This document shows, one piece after another, positions 21,326 to 35,573 of a stretch of 64,000 nucleotides of DNA (position 1 is its first letter; each line of letters opens with the position of its first letter). Source of the DNA: Mixophyes australis (Eukaryota > Chordata > Amphibia > Anura > Limnodynastidae); contig JAVHZZ010000007.1 of assembly GCA_036250195.1 (NCBI GenBank), positions 161,010,150 through 161,074,149 of the forward strand, in the 5' to 3' direction. A program made the translations under genes and the position numbers. The notes under the pieces were generated by a model that worked only from the letters and a program-made list of their open reading frames with translations, did not search any database and was not told the origin of the DNA.

Positions 21326-22829
21326 CATACAATGCTCTATATGTACTAAATAATAAAGCAATATAGGCATTAGAAGTGCATATTAGTATAAATACTATAT
21401 TGGTATATTACTTAATCACTGAATGAATAATGCTGCTTTACATCCCACTAACGTTGGTCCATGGAAAATGTGAGCATGTCTTGGGTACAATGGCCGTCTC
21501 CTCTAATGTTGAGAATTAAGAATACAGACTAGTGAGTCTGCCAATGCAGGATGATTCTCTAAAGATTTACAGAACATAATGTAGGACTAAGCTATACTTT
21601 CCATGGAATGATTAATGAAATAGAGTGGAGAATGGCAGAATAGATCACCCAGCTGGATCTTCCGAGCTAACCTGCTGCATTTGCATTTGGTATTTTCTTA
21701 ACATATGGTAGACTGACCTAATCAGAATCTCTATACGAGTCCTAGAAAATGGAAATCATTAAAAGTTACTGGCCATATCGTGTGAGGAATGAAATTCACT
21801 AGAATACATAGCATGGTAACACTTTATCATGTCCATGCTGCTAAATTGCATGGTTTCTCTAATCCTAATCTGCAGAAAATCGACTGAGTTTTACAATATT
21901 TTACAGACCATAAAACCACAATTTATTAGCAGCTCTCCACAGTTTTGACTTATTTAAGACACCTAATCCAGTTTATCTGTTGCTTGCCTTAAAGTATTGT
22001 AGGCAAGTGAAAAATTGGAAGCAATTTATTAATAAGAGAACATGCCCTGCAGGCTGTGCATTGCAATATATCCACAGTCAAGTTTATTGCGTGGTGAAAA
22101 TTAATGATACACACTATAACTCTGTATTCACTTGGAAGTTTGTTTATCAGCAGCTGCAGGCACCGGCCCCACAAGCCCCATCTTGGGTGGATCACTTAGA
22201 TGTGTAAATCAAGCCGACTCCATCACCCACAGCCTCACATCAAATTCTTTTCACGCTTTAGAAACATGTTTTCATATCAGATCTTTGCTTCTAAGAAGCT
22301 CAGTCGGCTGAGTGAAAATGTGAGCAGCACTTTCATCACTATAAACACCACTAATTCTACTCTAGAACTCTGGGTAATACCGAGGGTAACGCTTACACTG
22401 CTTCTGGGAGAAAAGATTAATGAGAGAATATGTAAAACACAGAAGGTGCGGGGTTTATATACTTGTATACAGTGCTATTACTATACGATACGTACAATTA
22501 TGTGGAATCATATAAAGAAACCTCTAATAGCAATATCATAAGAAAGACTAATATTAAAACCAATAAATTAATCACATGTGATAGAAAGAAAAACATTGAT
22601 ACTTCCTGGGATGAGTGACCCTGAGATTTTATCTAGAAGCCTTAAGATCCTGAATGTGGGTCAATCCCTGAGACTGCTGGCTGAGGGCAGATATACTTCC
22701 CCAGAACAGCAGGACAAGTAATAGGCATAATATAGGTGAGTCTTATAGTGGTTTGGATACGATCTGCCGACGCTCAACCTGTTGACAGACAGAATTTTGA
22801 TACCAAAATGTTGGCAGGTGGTTAAAATG
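21326..22829. other. Unassigned sequence
   Basis: No recognised gene, MITE terminus or retroelement domain. A 75-codon ORF at 21980-22207 has no domain I know and overlaps an opposite-strand frame of the same size. Confidence 0.25.
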
Positions 22830-22880
22830 GCGACATTGTGACTGTCAACAGGTAGTAAAGTCAACAGTCACAATGTCTAC
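22830..22880. repeat. Hairpin directly before the 36-bp array
   Basis: GACATTGTGACTGTCAACA and its near-inverse TCAACAGTCACAATGTC are separated by about ten bases. The hairpin ends about 25 bp before the first minisatellite unit. It may be the end of a decayed foldback element. Confidence 0.6.
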
Positions 22881-22901
22881 ATTCAAATGGCAGCAACAGT
22901 C

Positions 22902-25900
22902 TCTGGACCCGCCGACACAATACAGTAAATAATACACACTGGACTCTCCGGCACAATACAGTAAATAATACACACCGGTCCCTCCGGCACAATACAGTAA
23001 ATAATAAACACTGGACCCTCCGGCACAATACAGTAAATAATACACACCGGTCCCTCCGGCACAATACAGTAAATAATACACACTGGACCCTCCGGCACAA
23101 TACAGTAAATAATACACACTGGACCCTCCGGCACAATACAGTAAATAATACACACCGGTCCCTCCGGCACAATACAGTAAATAATACACACAGGACCCTC
23201 CGGCACAATACAGTAAATAATACACACTGGACCCTCCGGCACAATACAGTAAATAATACACACCGCACCCTCCGGCACAATACAGTAAATAATACACACC
23301 GGTCCCTCCGGCACAATACAGTAAATAATACACACTGGACCCTCCGGCACAATACAGTAAATAATACACACTGGACCCTCCGGCACAATACAGTAAATAA
23401 TACACACTGGACCCTCCGGCACAATACAGTAAATAATACACACCGGTCCCTCCGACACAATACAGTAAATAATACACACCGGTCCCTCCGACACAATACA
23501 GTAAATAATACACACCGGTCCCTCCGACACAATACAGTAAATAATACACACTGGACCCTCCGGCACAATACAGTAAATAATACACACCGGTCCCCCCGAC
23601 ACAATACAGTAAATAATACACACTGGACCCTCCGGCACAATACAGTAAATAATACACACCGGTCCCTCCGACACAATACAGTAAATAATACACACCGGTC
23701 CCTCCGACACAATACAGTAAATAATACACACTGGACCCTCCTGCACAAAACAGTAAATAATATACACCGGACCCTCCGGCACAATACAGTAAATAATACA
23801 CACTGGACCCTCCGGCACAATACAGTAAATAATACACACCGCACCCTCCGACACAATACAGTAAATAATACACACTGGACCCTCCGGCACAATACAGTAA
23901 ATAATACACACCGGTCCCTCCGACACAATACAGTAAATAATACACACCGGTCCCTCCGACACAATACAGTAAATAATACCAGACCCTCCGGCACAATACA
24001 GTAAATAATACACACCGGTCCCTCCGACACAATACAGTAAATAATACACACCAGACCCTCCGGCACAATACAGTAAATAATACACATTGGACCCTCCGGC
24101 ACAATACAGTAAATAATACACACCGGTCCCTCCGACACAATACAGTAAATAATACACACTGGACCCACCGGCACAATACAGTAAATAATACACACCAGAC
24201 CCTCCCTCACAATACAGTAAATAATACACACTGGACCCACCGGCACAATACAGTAAATAATACACACTGGACCCACCGGCACAATACAGTAAATAATACA
24301 TACCAGACCCTCCCTCACAATACAGTAAATAATACACACTGGACCCTCCTGCACAATACAGTAAATAATACACACCGCACCCTCCGGCACAATACAGTAA
24401 ATAATACACACCGGTCCCTCCGACACAATACAGTAAATAATACACACCGGACCCTCCGGCACAATACAGTAAATAATACACACCGGTCCCTCCGACACAA
24501 TACAGTAAATAATACACACTGGACCCTCCGGCACAATACAGTAAATAATACACACCGCACCCTCCGGCACAATACAGTAAATAATACACACCGGTCCCTC
24601 CGACACAATACAGTAAATAATACACACTGGACCCTCCGGCACAATACAGTAAATAATACACACTGGACCCTCCGGCACAATACAGTAAATAATACACACC
24701 GCACCCTCCGGCACAATACAGTAAATAATACACACCGCACCCTCCGGCACAATACAGTAAATAATACACACCGGTCCCTCCGACACAATACAGTAAATAA
24801 TACACACCGGTCCCTCCGACACAATACAGTAAATAATACACACTGGACCCACCGGCACAATACAGTAAATAATACACACCAGACCCTCCCTCACAATACA
24901 GTAAATAATACACACTGGACCCACCGGCACAATACAGTAAATAATACACACTGGACCCTCCGGCACAATACAGTAAATAATACACACTGGACCCTCCGGC
25001 ACAATACAGTAAATAATACACACCGCACCCTCCGGCACAATACAGTAAATAATACACACCGGCCCCTCCGACACAATACAGTAAATAATACATACCAGAC
25101 CCTCCGGCACAATACAGTAAATAATACACACCAGACCCTCCCTCACAATACAGTAAATAATACACACTGGACCCACCGGCACAATACAGTAAATAATACA
25201 CACTGGACCCTCCGGCACAATACAGTAAATAATACACACTGGACCCTCCGGCACAATACAGTAAATAATACACACCGCACCCTCCGGCACAATACAGTAA
25301 ATAATACACACCGCACCCTCCGGCACAATACAGTAAATAATACACACCGGTCCCTTCGACACAATACAGTAAATAATACATACCAGACCCTCCGGCACAA
25401 TACAGTAAATAATACACACCGGTCCCTCCGACACAATACAGTAAATAATACACACCAGACCCTCCGGCACAATACAGTAAATAATACACACTGGACCCTC
25501 CGGCACAATACAGTAAATAATACACACCGCACCCTCCGGCACAATACAGTAAATAATACACACCGGTCCCTCCGACACAATACAGTAAATAATACACACC
25601 GGACCCTCCGGCACAATACAGTAAATAATACACACCGGTCCCTCCGACACAATACAGTAAATACACACTGGACCCTCCGGCACAATACAGTAAATAATAC
25701 ACACCGCACCCTCCGGCACAATACAGTAAATAATACACACCGGTCCCTCCGACACAATACAGTAAATAATACACACTGGACCCACCGGCACAATACAGTA
25801 AATAATACACACCGGTCCCTCCGGCACAATACAGTAAATAATACACACTGGACCCACCGGCACAATACAGTAAATAATACACACTGGACCCTCCGGCACA

Positions 25901-28900
25901 ATACAGTAAATAATACACAATGGACCCACCGGCACAATACAGTAAATAATACACACTGGACCCTCCGGCACAATACAGTAAATAATACACACTGGACCCT
26001 CCTGCACAATACAGTAAATAATACACACCGGACCCTCCGGCACAATACAGTAAATAATACACACCGGTCCCTCCGACACAATACAGTAAATAATACACAC
26101 CAGACCCTCCGGCACAATACAGTAAATAATACACACTGGACCCTCCGGCACAATACAGTAAATAATACACACCGGACCCTCCGACACAATACAGTAAATA
26201 ATACACACCAGACCCTCCGGCACAATACAGTAAATAATACACACCACACCCTCCGGCACAATACAGTAAATAATACACACCGGTCCCTCCGACACAATAC
26301 AGTAAATAATACACACTGGACCCTCCGGCACAATACAGTAAATAATACACACCGCACCCTCCGGCACAATACAGTAAATAATACACACCAGTCCCTCCGA
26401 CACAATACAGTAAATAATACACACTGGACCCTCCGGCACAATACAGTAAATAATACACACCGCACCCTCCGGCACAATTCAGTAAATAATACACACTGGA
26501 CCCTCCGGCACAATACAGTAAATAATACACACCGGTCCCTCGTACACAATACAGTAAATAATACACACTGGACCCACCGGCACAATACAGTAAATAATAC
26601 ACACCGGTCCCTCGTACACAATACAGTAAATAATACACACTGGACCCACCGGCACAATACAGTAAATAATACACACCAGACCCTCCGTCACAATACAGTA
26701 AATAATACACACTGGACCCACCGGCACAATACAGTAAATAATACACACTGGACCCTCCTGCACAATACAGTAAATAATACACACTGGACCCTCCGGCACA
26801 ATACAGTAAATAATACACACCGCACCCTCCGGCACAATACAGTAAATAATACACACCGCACCCTCCGGCACAATACAGTAAATAATACACACCGCACCCT
26901 CCGGCACAATACAGTAAATAATACACACCGGTCCCTCCGACACAATACAGTAAATAATACACACCGCACCCTCTGGCACAATACAGTAAATAATACACAC
27001 CGCACCCTCCGGCACAATACAGTAAATAATACACACCGGTCCCTCCGACACAATACAGTAAATAATACACACCGGTCCCTCCGACACAATACAGTAAATA
27101 ATACACACCAGACCCTCCGGCACAATACAGTAAATAATATACACTGGACCCTCCGGCACAATACAGTAAATAATACACACCGGTCCCTCCGACACAATAC
27201 AGTGAATAATACACACTGCACCCTCCGGCACAATACAGTAAATAATACACACCGGTCCCTCCGGCACAATACAGTAAATAATACACACCGCACCCTCCGG
27301 CACAATACAGTAAATAATACACACTGGACCCTCCGGCACAATACAGTAAATAATACACACCGGTCCCTCCGACACAATACAGTAAATAATACACACCGGA
27401 CCCTCCGGCACAATACAGTAAATAATACACACCGGACCCTCCGACACAATACAGTAAATAATACACACTGGACCCACCGGCACAATACAGTAAATAATAC
27501 ACACTGGACCCTCCAGCACAATACAGTAAATAATACACACCGGACCCTCCGACACAATACAGTAAATAATACACACTGGACCCACCGGCACAATACAGTA
27601 AATAATACACACCGGACCCACCGGCACAATACAGTAAATAATACACACTGGACCCTCCGGCACAATACAGTAAATAATACACACCGCACCCTCCGGCACA
27701 ATACAGTAAATAATACACACCGGACCCTCCGGCACAATACAGTAAATAATACACACCGCACCCTCCGGCACAATACAGTAAATAATACACACCGCACCCT
27801 CCGGCACAATACAGTAAATAATACACACTGGACCCTCCGACACAATACAGTAAATAATACACATTGGACCCTCCTGCACAATACTGTAAATAATACACAC
27901 TGGACCCTCCAGCACAATACAGTAAATAATACACACTGGACCCTCAGGCACAATACAGTAAATAATACACACCGGACCCTCCGACACAATACAGTAAATA
28001 ATACACACCGGTCCCTCCGACACAATACAGTAAATAATACACAATGGAACCACCGGCACAATACAGTAAATAATACACACTGGACCCTCCGGCACAATAC
28101 AGTAAATAATACACACTGGACCCTCCTGCACAATACAGTAAATAATACACACTGGACCCTCCGGCACAATACAGTAAATAATACACACCGGTCCCTCCGA
28201 CACAATACAGTAAATAATACACACCAGACCCTCCGGCACAATACAGTAAATAATACACACTGGACCCTCCGGCACAATACAGTAAATAATACACACCGGA
28301 CCCTCTGACACAATACAGTAAATAATACACACCAGACCCTCCGGCACAATACAGTAAATAATACACACCGCACCCTCCGGCACAATACAGTAAATAATAC
28401 ACACCGGTCCCTCCGACACAATACAGTAAATAATACACACTGGACCCTCCGGCACAATACAGTAAATAATACACACCGCACCCTCCGGCACAATACAGTA
28501 AATAATACACACCAGTCCCTCCGACACAATACAGTAAATAATACACACTGGACCCTCCGGCACAATACAGTAAATAATACACACCGCACCCTCCGGCACA
28601 ATTCAGTAAATAATACACACTGGACCCTCCGGCACAATACAGTAAATAATACACACCGGTCCCTCCGACACAATACAATAAATAATACACACTGGACCCA
28701 CCGGCACAATACAGTAAATAATACACACCGGTCCCTCGTACACAATACAGTAAATAATACACACCGGACCCACCGGCACAATACAGTAAATAATACACAC
28801 CAGACCCTCCGTCACAATACAGTAAATAATACACACTGGACCCACCGGCACAATACAGTAAATAATACACACTGGACCCTCCTGCACAATACAGTAAATA

Positions 28901-30656
28901 ATACACACTAGATTCTCCGGCACAATACAGTAAATAATACACACCGCACCCTCCGGCACAATACAGTAAATAATACACACCGCACCCTCCGGCACAATAC
29001 AGTAAATAATACACACCGCACCCTCCGGCACAATACAGTAAATAATACACACCGCACCCTCCGGCACAATACAGTAAATAATACACACCGGTCCCTCCGA
29101 CACAATACAGTAAATAATACACACCGCACCCTCCGGCACAATACAGTAAATAATACACACCGCACCCTCCGGCACAATACAGTAAATAATACACACCGGT
29201 CCCTCCGACACAATACAGTAGATAATATACACCGGTCCCTCCGACACAATACAGTAAATAATACACACCAGACCCTCCGGCACAATACAGTAAATAATAC
29301 ACACTGGACCCTCCGGCACAATACAGTAAATAATACACACCGGTCCCTCCGACACAATACAGTGAATAATACACACCGCACCCTCCGGCACAATACAGTA
29401 AATAATACACACCGGTCCCTCCGGCACAATACAGTAAATAATACACACCGCACCCTCCGGCACAATACAGTAAATAATACACACCAGTCCCTCCGACACA
29501 ATACAGTAAATAATACATACTGGACCCTCCGGCACAATACAGTAAATAATACACACCGCACCCTCCGGCACAATACAGTAAATAATACACACCGGTCCCT
29601 CCGACACAATACAGTAAATAATACACACTGGACCCACCGGCACAATACAGTAAATAATACACACCAGACCCTCCGTCACAATACAGTAAATAATACACAC
29701 TGGACCCACCGGCACAATACAGTAAATAATACACACTGGAATCTCCGGCACAATACAGTAAATAATACACACTGGACCCTCCTGCACAATACAGTAAATA
29801 ATACACACTGGACCCTCCGGCACAATACAGTAAATAATACACACCGGTCCCTCCGACACAATACAGTAAATAATACACACCAGACCCTCCGGCACAATAC
29901 AGTAAATAATACACACTGGACCCTCCGGCACAATACAGTAAATAATACACACCGGACCCTCCGACACAATACAGTAAATAATACACACTGGACCCTCCTG
30001 CACAATACAGTAAATAATACACACAGGACCCTCCAGCACAATACAGTAAATAATACACACCGGACCCTCCGACACAATACAGTAAATAATACACACTGGA
30101 CCCACCGGCACAATACAGTAAATAATACACAGCGGACCCACCGGCACAATACAGTAAATAATACACACTGGACCCTCCGGCACAATACAGTAAATAATAC
30201 ACACAGGACCCTCCAGCACAATACAGTAAATAAAATAATACACACCGGTCCCTCCGACACAATACAGTAAATAATACACACCGGACCCTCCGGCACAATA
30301 CAGTAAATAATACACACTGGACCCTCCGGCACAATACAGTAAATAATACACACCGGACCCTCCGACACAATACAGTAAATAATACACACTGGACCCTCCG
30401 ACACAATACAGTAAATAATACACATTGGACCCTCCTGCACAATACTGTAAATAATACACACTGGACCCTCCAGCACAATACAGTAAATAATACACACTGG
30501 ACCCTCTGGCACAATACAGTAAATAATACACACCGGACCCACCGGCACAATACAGTAAATAATACACACTGGACCCTCCGACACAATACAGTAAATAATA
30601 CACACTGGACCCACCGGCACAATACAGTAAATAATACACACTGGACCCACCGGCAC
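22902..30656. repeat. 36-bp minisatellite, about 215 units
   Basis: About 7.75 kb of a 36-bp unit. A 24-bp block (CACAATACAGTAAATAATAC plus ACAC) is almost invariant. The remaining 12 bp vary among a few forms, such as TGGACCCTCCGG, CGGTCCCTCCGA, CGCACCCTCCGG, CAGACCCTCCGG and TGGACCCACCGG. Length changes are rare: a 4-bp loss near 23978, a 3-bp loss near 25662 and a 5-bp gain near 30229. Because 36 is a multiple of three and the unit has no stop in any minus frame, very long minus-strand frames of 12-residue repeats appear. I treat them as artefacts. Confidence 0.97.
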
Positions 30657-32117
30657 TTAATTTTTAGTTATTAACAAGACAGTTAATAACACAGTAAAAC
30701 AAATAAAATAAGACGCTAGTACATAAAAAAACAAAAACAACAGTGAGGCTTTTCCACTACCTCAGCACTTAGGAATTCCCATGTTATAATGGTGTAATTA
30801 AGTCATTACATGGCAGGAGCTCTTCATGTCAAGAGCTAGTTTGCAACGGTCCCAAGATTGTTTTATTTTGCCAAGCACCGATTCTCTGTATTATTATTTT
30901 TTTTCAGAGCTGCAGGATCGGGGTTGTGTTTTTTAGTTTTTTTATTTCTTATTTTAAGAAAGCTGTTGGGGAGAAATTTGTAAAAGTTTCAATTAATTAA
31001 ATAGTTGTTCCAAACACGTGAGCTGGACTTTGAAGTGGCTCTTCTACCTTAGTTGGCATGTAATTACACACATTGTATACCTAAGTGGACAGTGGGCCTA
31101 TTCCTTGTTACACACTCTGGTGTCAGACACATTTCCTCAAAATACCACCCACTCTGCGGTGGGGATTAGAGAAACCATTGAAAGGGGAACTCCTGCTTAG
31201 CTTCGTGTGGATGACTTAGGCTACATTAGTTCCTCTGAGGCATAAAGGTGCAATACAGACACCCAGGGCAGACCCTAATAATACACCATGAACCCACTCA
31301 CCTACTGATAACACTGTTAGATGCACCCATGCCAGGGACATGCTCAGGTATAACCCTTCAATGTAATGGAAAGTAATATATTAGTCAGAGTTGGGGTCAA
31401 CACACATTTGAAATGTGCTGAGAGCCAGCAAGGAAAACTAGGAGGAACTAGCTGAGATGTACTTAAGCTTTTCCAGAAAGGTAGACCCCAGTGGTATATT
31501 TGTGATCATACTAAGTTCCTACTGTTATATGGCCAGTTTTTTATATATTCTTTATTTTAATATAAAATAGCCATTCTAATATTGGATTTTCTATACTGTT
31601 ATTATCTTTTCTCATTTCCTAACTAAATCGACCAAATGTTTTATAGTACTAGCCTCCAAAGTAATTCTGGGCCATGGTCTGATGTGTTCCTGCAAAGCTC
31701 TGCACAAGCAGAGTGCTATTCATTAGCCATCAGGGATAACTTGCCACTGACTGTCTGGAAGATCTCAGACTAACTAACCCTCCAGCCTGGAAGGTCTCTC
31801 TGACACTGTACTGCCCTGGGAGGTGATCCTACCTCACCAGAAGCACGGCCTAACCAGGCGTGAGAACCCCGTAATAAGTCCTGGTAGCACCACTCACTAT
31901 GCCAAAGGATCTCCTGCAGAATACCACTGCCTTAAAGGTGTCCCTTGCTGCTCGCACCTTTACTGGGCGATCTTCCTGAAACTACTAGTTACAAGGGACG
32001 CTTCAGTTGCAAGGAGCAGAGGCTGCAACCAGAGTGTGCTCCGGCTCTCTGCTGACCCAGGTGAGCCTAACAACACCGTTATCTACACTCATCAGACTTC
32101 AGAATCCAGACCCCCCC
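30657..32117. other. Unassigned sequence
   Basis: No gene or repeat family recognised. An ORF at 31823-32125 (100 codons) has no recognisable domain and no codon or splice support. Confidence 0.25.
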
Positions 32118-32640
32118 AGACGTAGCCTCAGATTCTGAAGATGTTCCTGTATCAGTAGCTGTTATGTCGGTCAGTGATATTATGCCAATTAACAAGAAAA
32201 AAAAAATGCCCTAAAAAATGAGGGCAATAATGCACAACTACAAGTCTGAACGTGCAGAACTAGGCTCTGGAACAGATGTCATTGACCAAAACCGGGATGA
32301 AGGATGACAACACAAGTGCTCCATTGAGAAGGAGCTGGTAGACTTAAAGTCTGCATTTGAATCCATTAGGGAGCAGGTCAATGACATAGTAAACTCTGAG
32401 ACAGTCACAGCTGAATCTCACCTCTCTCACGAGGGTCTCTCACAGATCGTATTGCAGATATACTGAAGTTAGATTGGGTCTACAGAGTCCTCAGTCCAAA
32501 ATCAGATTCAGACCAACTCGGCCGGATGTGATTATTGGCTTTCATTTCAGATTGATAGAAAAAACAATAAGCAGAAACATCCCATAGGAAGGATCCCATG
32601 TAGAAATCTACCAGGATCCAACCACCGTTAGAAAAGACCC
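32118..32640 (+). pseudogene. L1-clade LINE ORF1 remnant
   Basis: With several frame changes the plus strand encodes KELVDLKSAFESIREQVNDI (coiled-coil-like), then WVYRVLSPKSDSDQLGRM and ISRWIPM-like pieces. I compare these with the coiled coil and the 'HRALRPKP' RNA-binding part of L1/Tx1 ORF1 proteins. Short and decayed, so moderate certainty only. Confidence 0.45.
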
Positions 32641-33976
32641 CGATATCTGATATCTCCTTGACATCCGTATTATCCAGATTCCCCTACAGACCGAACCCTT
32701 CATTTCTCTCCCCTTTTTGTAACCATTCCTCCTGGTTTTCATCACACTCTCTACTGTTATAAATAACCAAATGTGTTTCTCTGATACATTTTCATGTCTC
32801 ACATGCTCACAGCAATAGGATTAAGCGCAGGTCTCAGCGTTCGGCCGATCTTTTCTTCACAATATAATATTATATTTGACCACTAATTATGTTTTACTTT
32901 GGCAATATCTGTGTATTACATCACTGTTCAATATAAAGAGATTACATAAAAAGGAAGAGACAACATAATATAAGCACTTAAAAACCAGAATCAAAATAAA
33001 ATGGGGTTTCCCCTTTCAGCCATTCTACTAAAATGCCAGAGCAAGGATACAAATGTCTCCAAATATTAGGCATCCACCCGGAATGTCAAACAGTCTAATC
33101 AAATGCAATCCTCCAGGAATTAAGTGGACCTGAGGGTAAATGTTAAAGGTTTATAACATGTTTCTCTTCACAAGCTGATGTTTGATACTCTTCCGTATCT
33201 CTGGGTTCATTTTTACTTCCTCAGACAAGACTACCCAACACGTTTCATGTACGCTGACTACCCTGGTCCAGAGGTAACAATTATTGTTCTCCATATTCAT
33301 TTCTAATTTCTCACATTACATATGTTCCCCCTGACACACACTTGTCCCAATCTAAGAATTATCACACAGTCCTCCTTTTGCCCTAAACTGCGCCTATCCT
33401 CTTTCTCTGTAACCCAGAGTCAATCGGGCAATAACACCAGACCCTCATCATCTAACCTTGCTTCCAACCGCTCAATAAGTACTTGGCCCGTTCCCTTTTC
33501 CCCTAGAAGAGTCACTCCTGACCATACATCGGTGGAGTTGGAACATACCCCATACATGCACATTCCTACTAAAACAAGTTGTGAATACTGCTTCCAATTC
33601 CTCTTCTTCCCCATCCCTTCCATTGTTCCATTGTTTTACTTTCCATATCACCCCCATTCTCCTACTTGTGGTTACTGTTAAAAAATGAAATAAATAAAAA
33701 AAGAAACAAAAAGAAAGTAATTTTGGTCACACCTGTTGATATCACATGGCCCAATATTAATGCAGGTGTTACCATAAAACACCACTGCAGAGAATGATCT
33801 AAACAAAATCAAATCGGATTGTTATTGGATACATCTGTAAATGTGGTTTGTAAATGAGCTGCGTTGTCCTTTGGGTGTGGTCATCCTCTGACCTCAGTAA
33901 GGACCAGCTTAAAAAACACAATATATATTTATTAAGACGTCTGGCGGTTTAGCTACAAGTAAATGGACATAGCATG
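32641..33976. other. Unassigned, possibly the 3' part of the L1 relic
   Basis: No protein match. An A-rich run at about 33680-33720 could be the poly(A) tail of the L1 relic starting near 32118. A 119-codon ORF at 33322-33681 has no recognised domain. Confidence 0.25.
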
Positions 33977-34041
33977 TACTTATACATGTACTTATACATG
34001 TGCTTATACATGTGCTTATACATGTGCTTATACATGTGCTC
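33977..34041. repeat. 12-bp tandem repeat
   Basis: Five copies of CTTATACATGTG with one A/G variant. Short simple array. Confidence 0.85.
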
Positions 34042-35315
34042 CTACCATCTAAATATAGTTGTTACTCTATATCTAATCTGTTTCCATTTCTATTTATCCA
34101 CCAATATCCTCATTTTCGATGACATCCTCCAGCATATTTAAATAGTGTCATTTATCCCAACAAGAAATGATATAACAAATAAAGTCATGACATTTATGTA
34201 GCATCTAGAAGTGACAACATAACGTGGACGTAGAAACAACTTTTATCCTGTGCTTATCATTTCTCAGCCTGCAGTCATGCTTGTGATTTTGAACTTAGGT
34301 TTTCGCTGCAAAGCTATTAAATAAATGACCAGCCACAGGCTGTGTATAATTGAGAGAACATCTAAAATTAAATGTCACTGGTGTTAATAAAAAAAAATCA
34401 AGAAAATAAAAATCTAGACAACGTTTATGTAATGAGAATTCTGTCAAGAAATGGTCACCTCTATATTTTCCAACTAGAGAAATTCTTGGGCTCTCCGCTA
34501 GATTACTGGAAACAGAGAAAATTATCTAATTGATTTCAGGAAATGTGAACTGAATAGACATTAAAAATCTGTCTCATACTACAGTATAATATTCATTAAA
34601 AAAGTAATCTGCTGGAGCTTTATATAGTATACAGTATATACTGGTATCACATACTGCCAATCATTGCACTCGGAATCAATTTACTAAAGGGAGATGCTGA
34701 ACTTTAAAACGATGATAAATCAGATTAAATCCACCTATACAGTGTTAGAGTAGCAGTATAACTCCCCTCCCCTCCAGATACATAAGTGAGATAGTCCTCT
34801 TAGCTCCCTATTATATCCAATATAAAATAAGAAAATAATAATTAAGTGTTGATACTTTTGAGTAGCGAGGTGCTATTCTCAGATGTATGTCAATAAAATG
34901 TAGAGACAAATAAAAATTATATAAGATCTGTGCTATAAACTCAAATAATTAGGACCAAAACACTTGAAAATACTGTCGCTTCTCCTTTTGTACAAAATAT
35001 TCACATTTATTATTATATAACAATATATAATACAAACTGTTAAAAAAAATGATTTTTTTAAAGGAATCATCCTTCTAATCGAGGCTACACTCATTTGTTT
35101 CTACATTCAATTAGAGCCATTATGTGTGTAATTTGGAGACGATACATAATGAATATATTGCAGTCTCTTCCTTCCAAAAAGTTTGTGACATACGTTTTCA
35201 CCTCTATTTTAGAGTTTTGTGCAGTTTATACAGAGGTTGTGCTATATATTGCTTTTAATTTGTTATTTTTTATGCTATACAAAATGCAAATCCTTTGTAT
35301 GATGTATTGATATAT
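34042..35315. other. Unassigned AT-rich sequence
   Basis: AT-rich DNA without recognisable genes, repeats with clear ends, or splice-bounded frames. Confidence 0.3.
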
Positions 35316-35573
35316 AATAAGAATCGCGTCATTTTGGCCCCACCCTCAGTCACGTAATGCCTGTTTTGGGTCCTTTTACACTGGTAAAAAGACCGAAGCA
35401 GGCATTACGTCACTGGGGGTGGGGTCAAAATGCAGCTGTTCGCAAAACCCCGCCCCCTCCGCCCATACACAACTCCATGCCGGTTCTGATGCGGGAGAAA
35501 TGCCAGCTCTCCCCGGGAGACCTACCCGGTATTCGGGAGTCTCCCAGACATTCCGGGAGAGTTGACATGTATG
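35316..35573. mobile_element. hAT-type MITE, 5'-truncated or rearranged
   Basis: Right end CCGGGAGAGTTGACATGTATG matches the 8199-8511 MITE end, and the CGGGAGTCTCCC block is shared. The left part differs and holds an inverted pair CGTAATGCCTG / CAGGCATTACG. The left terminus CATACTTGCC is not found. Confidence 0.6.

Noticed and set aside
22845..30656. Very long minus-strand ORFs (up to about 1680 codons) of a 12-residue repeat across the 36-bp array
   Set aside because: All three minus frames are open over the same DNA because the unit length is divisible by three and contains no minus-strand stop. Three overlapping proteins with equal support, no start context and frame slips at indels indicate an artefact.
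22902..30656. CRISPR-like repeat-spacer pattern (constant 24 bp, variable 12 bp)
   Set aside because: The 'spacers' are near-identical variants of one sequence, far too short, and the genome is eukaryotic with no cas genes.
33322..33681. 119-codon ORF
   Set aside because: No recognisable domain; proline/serine/phenylalanine-rich composition is what pyrimidine-rich DNA gives by chance.
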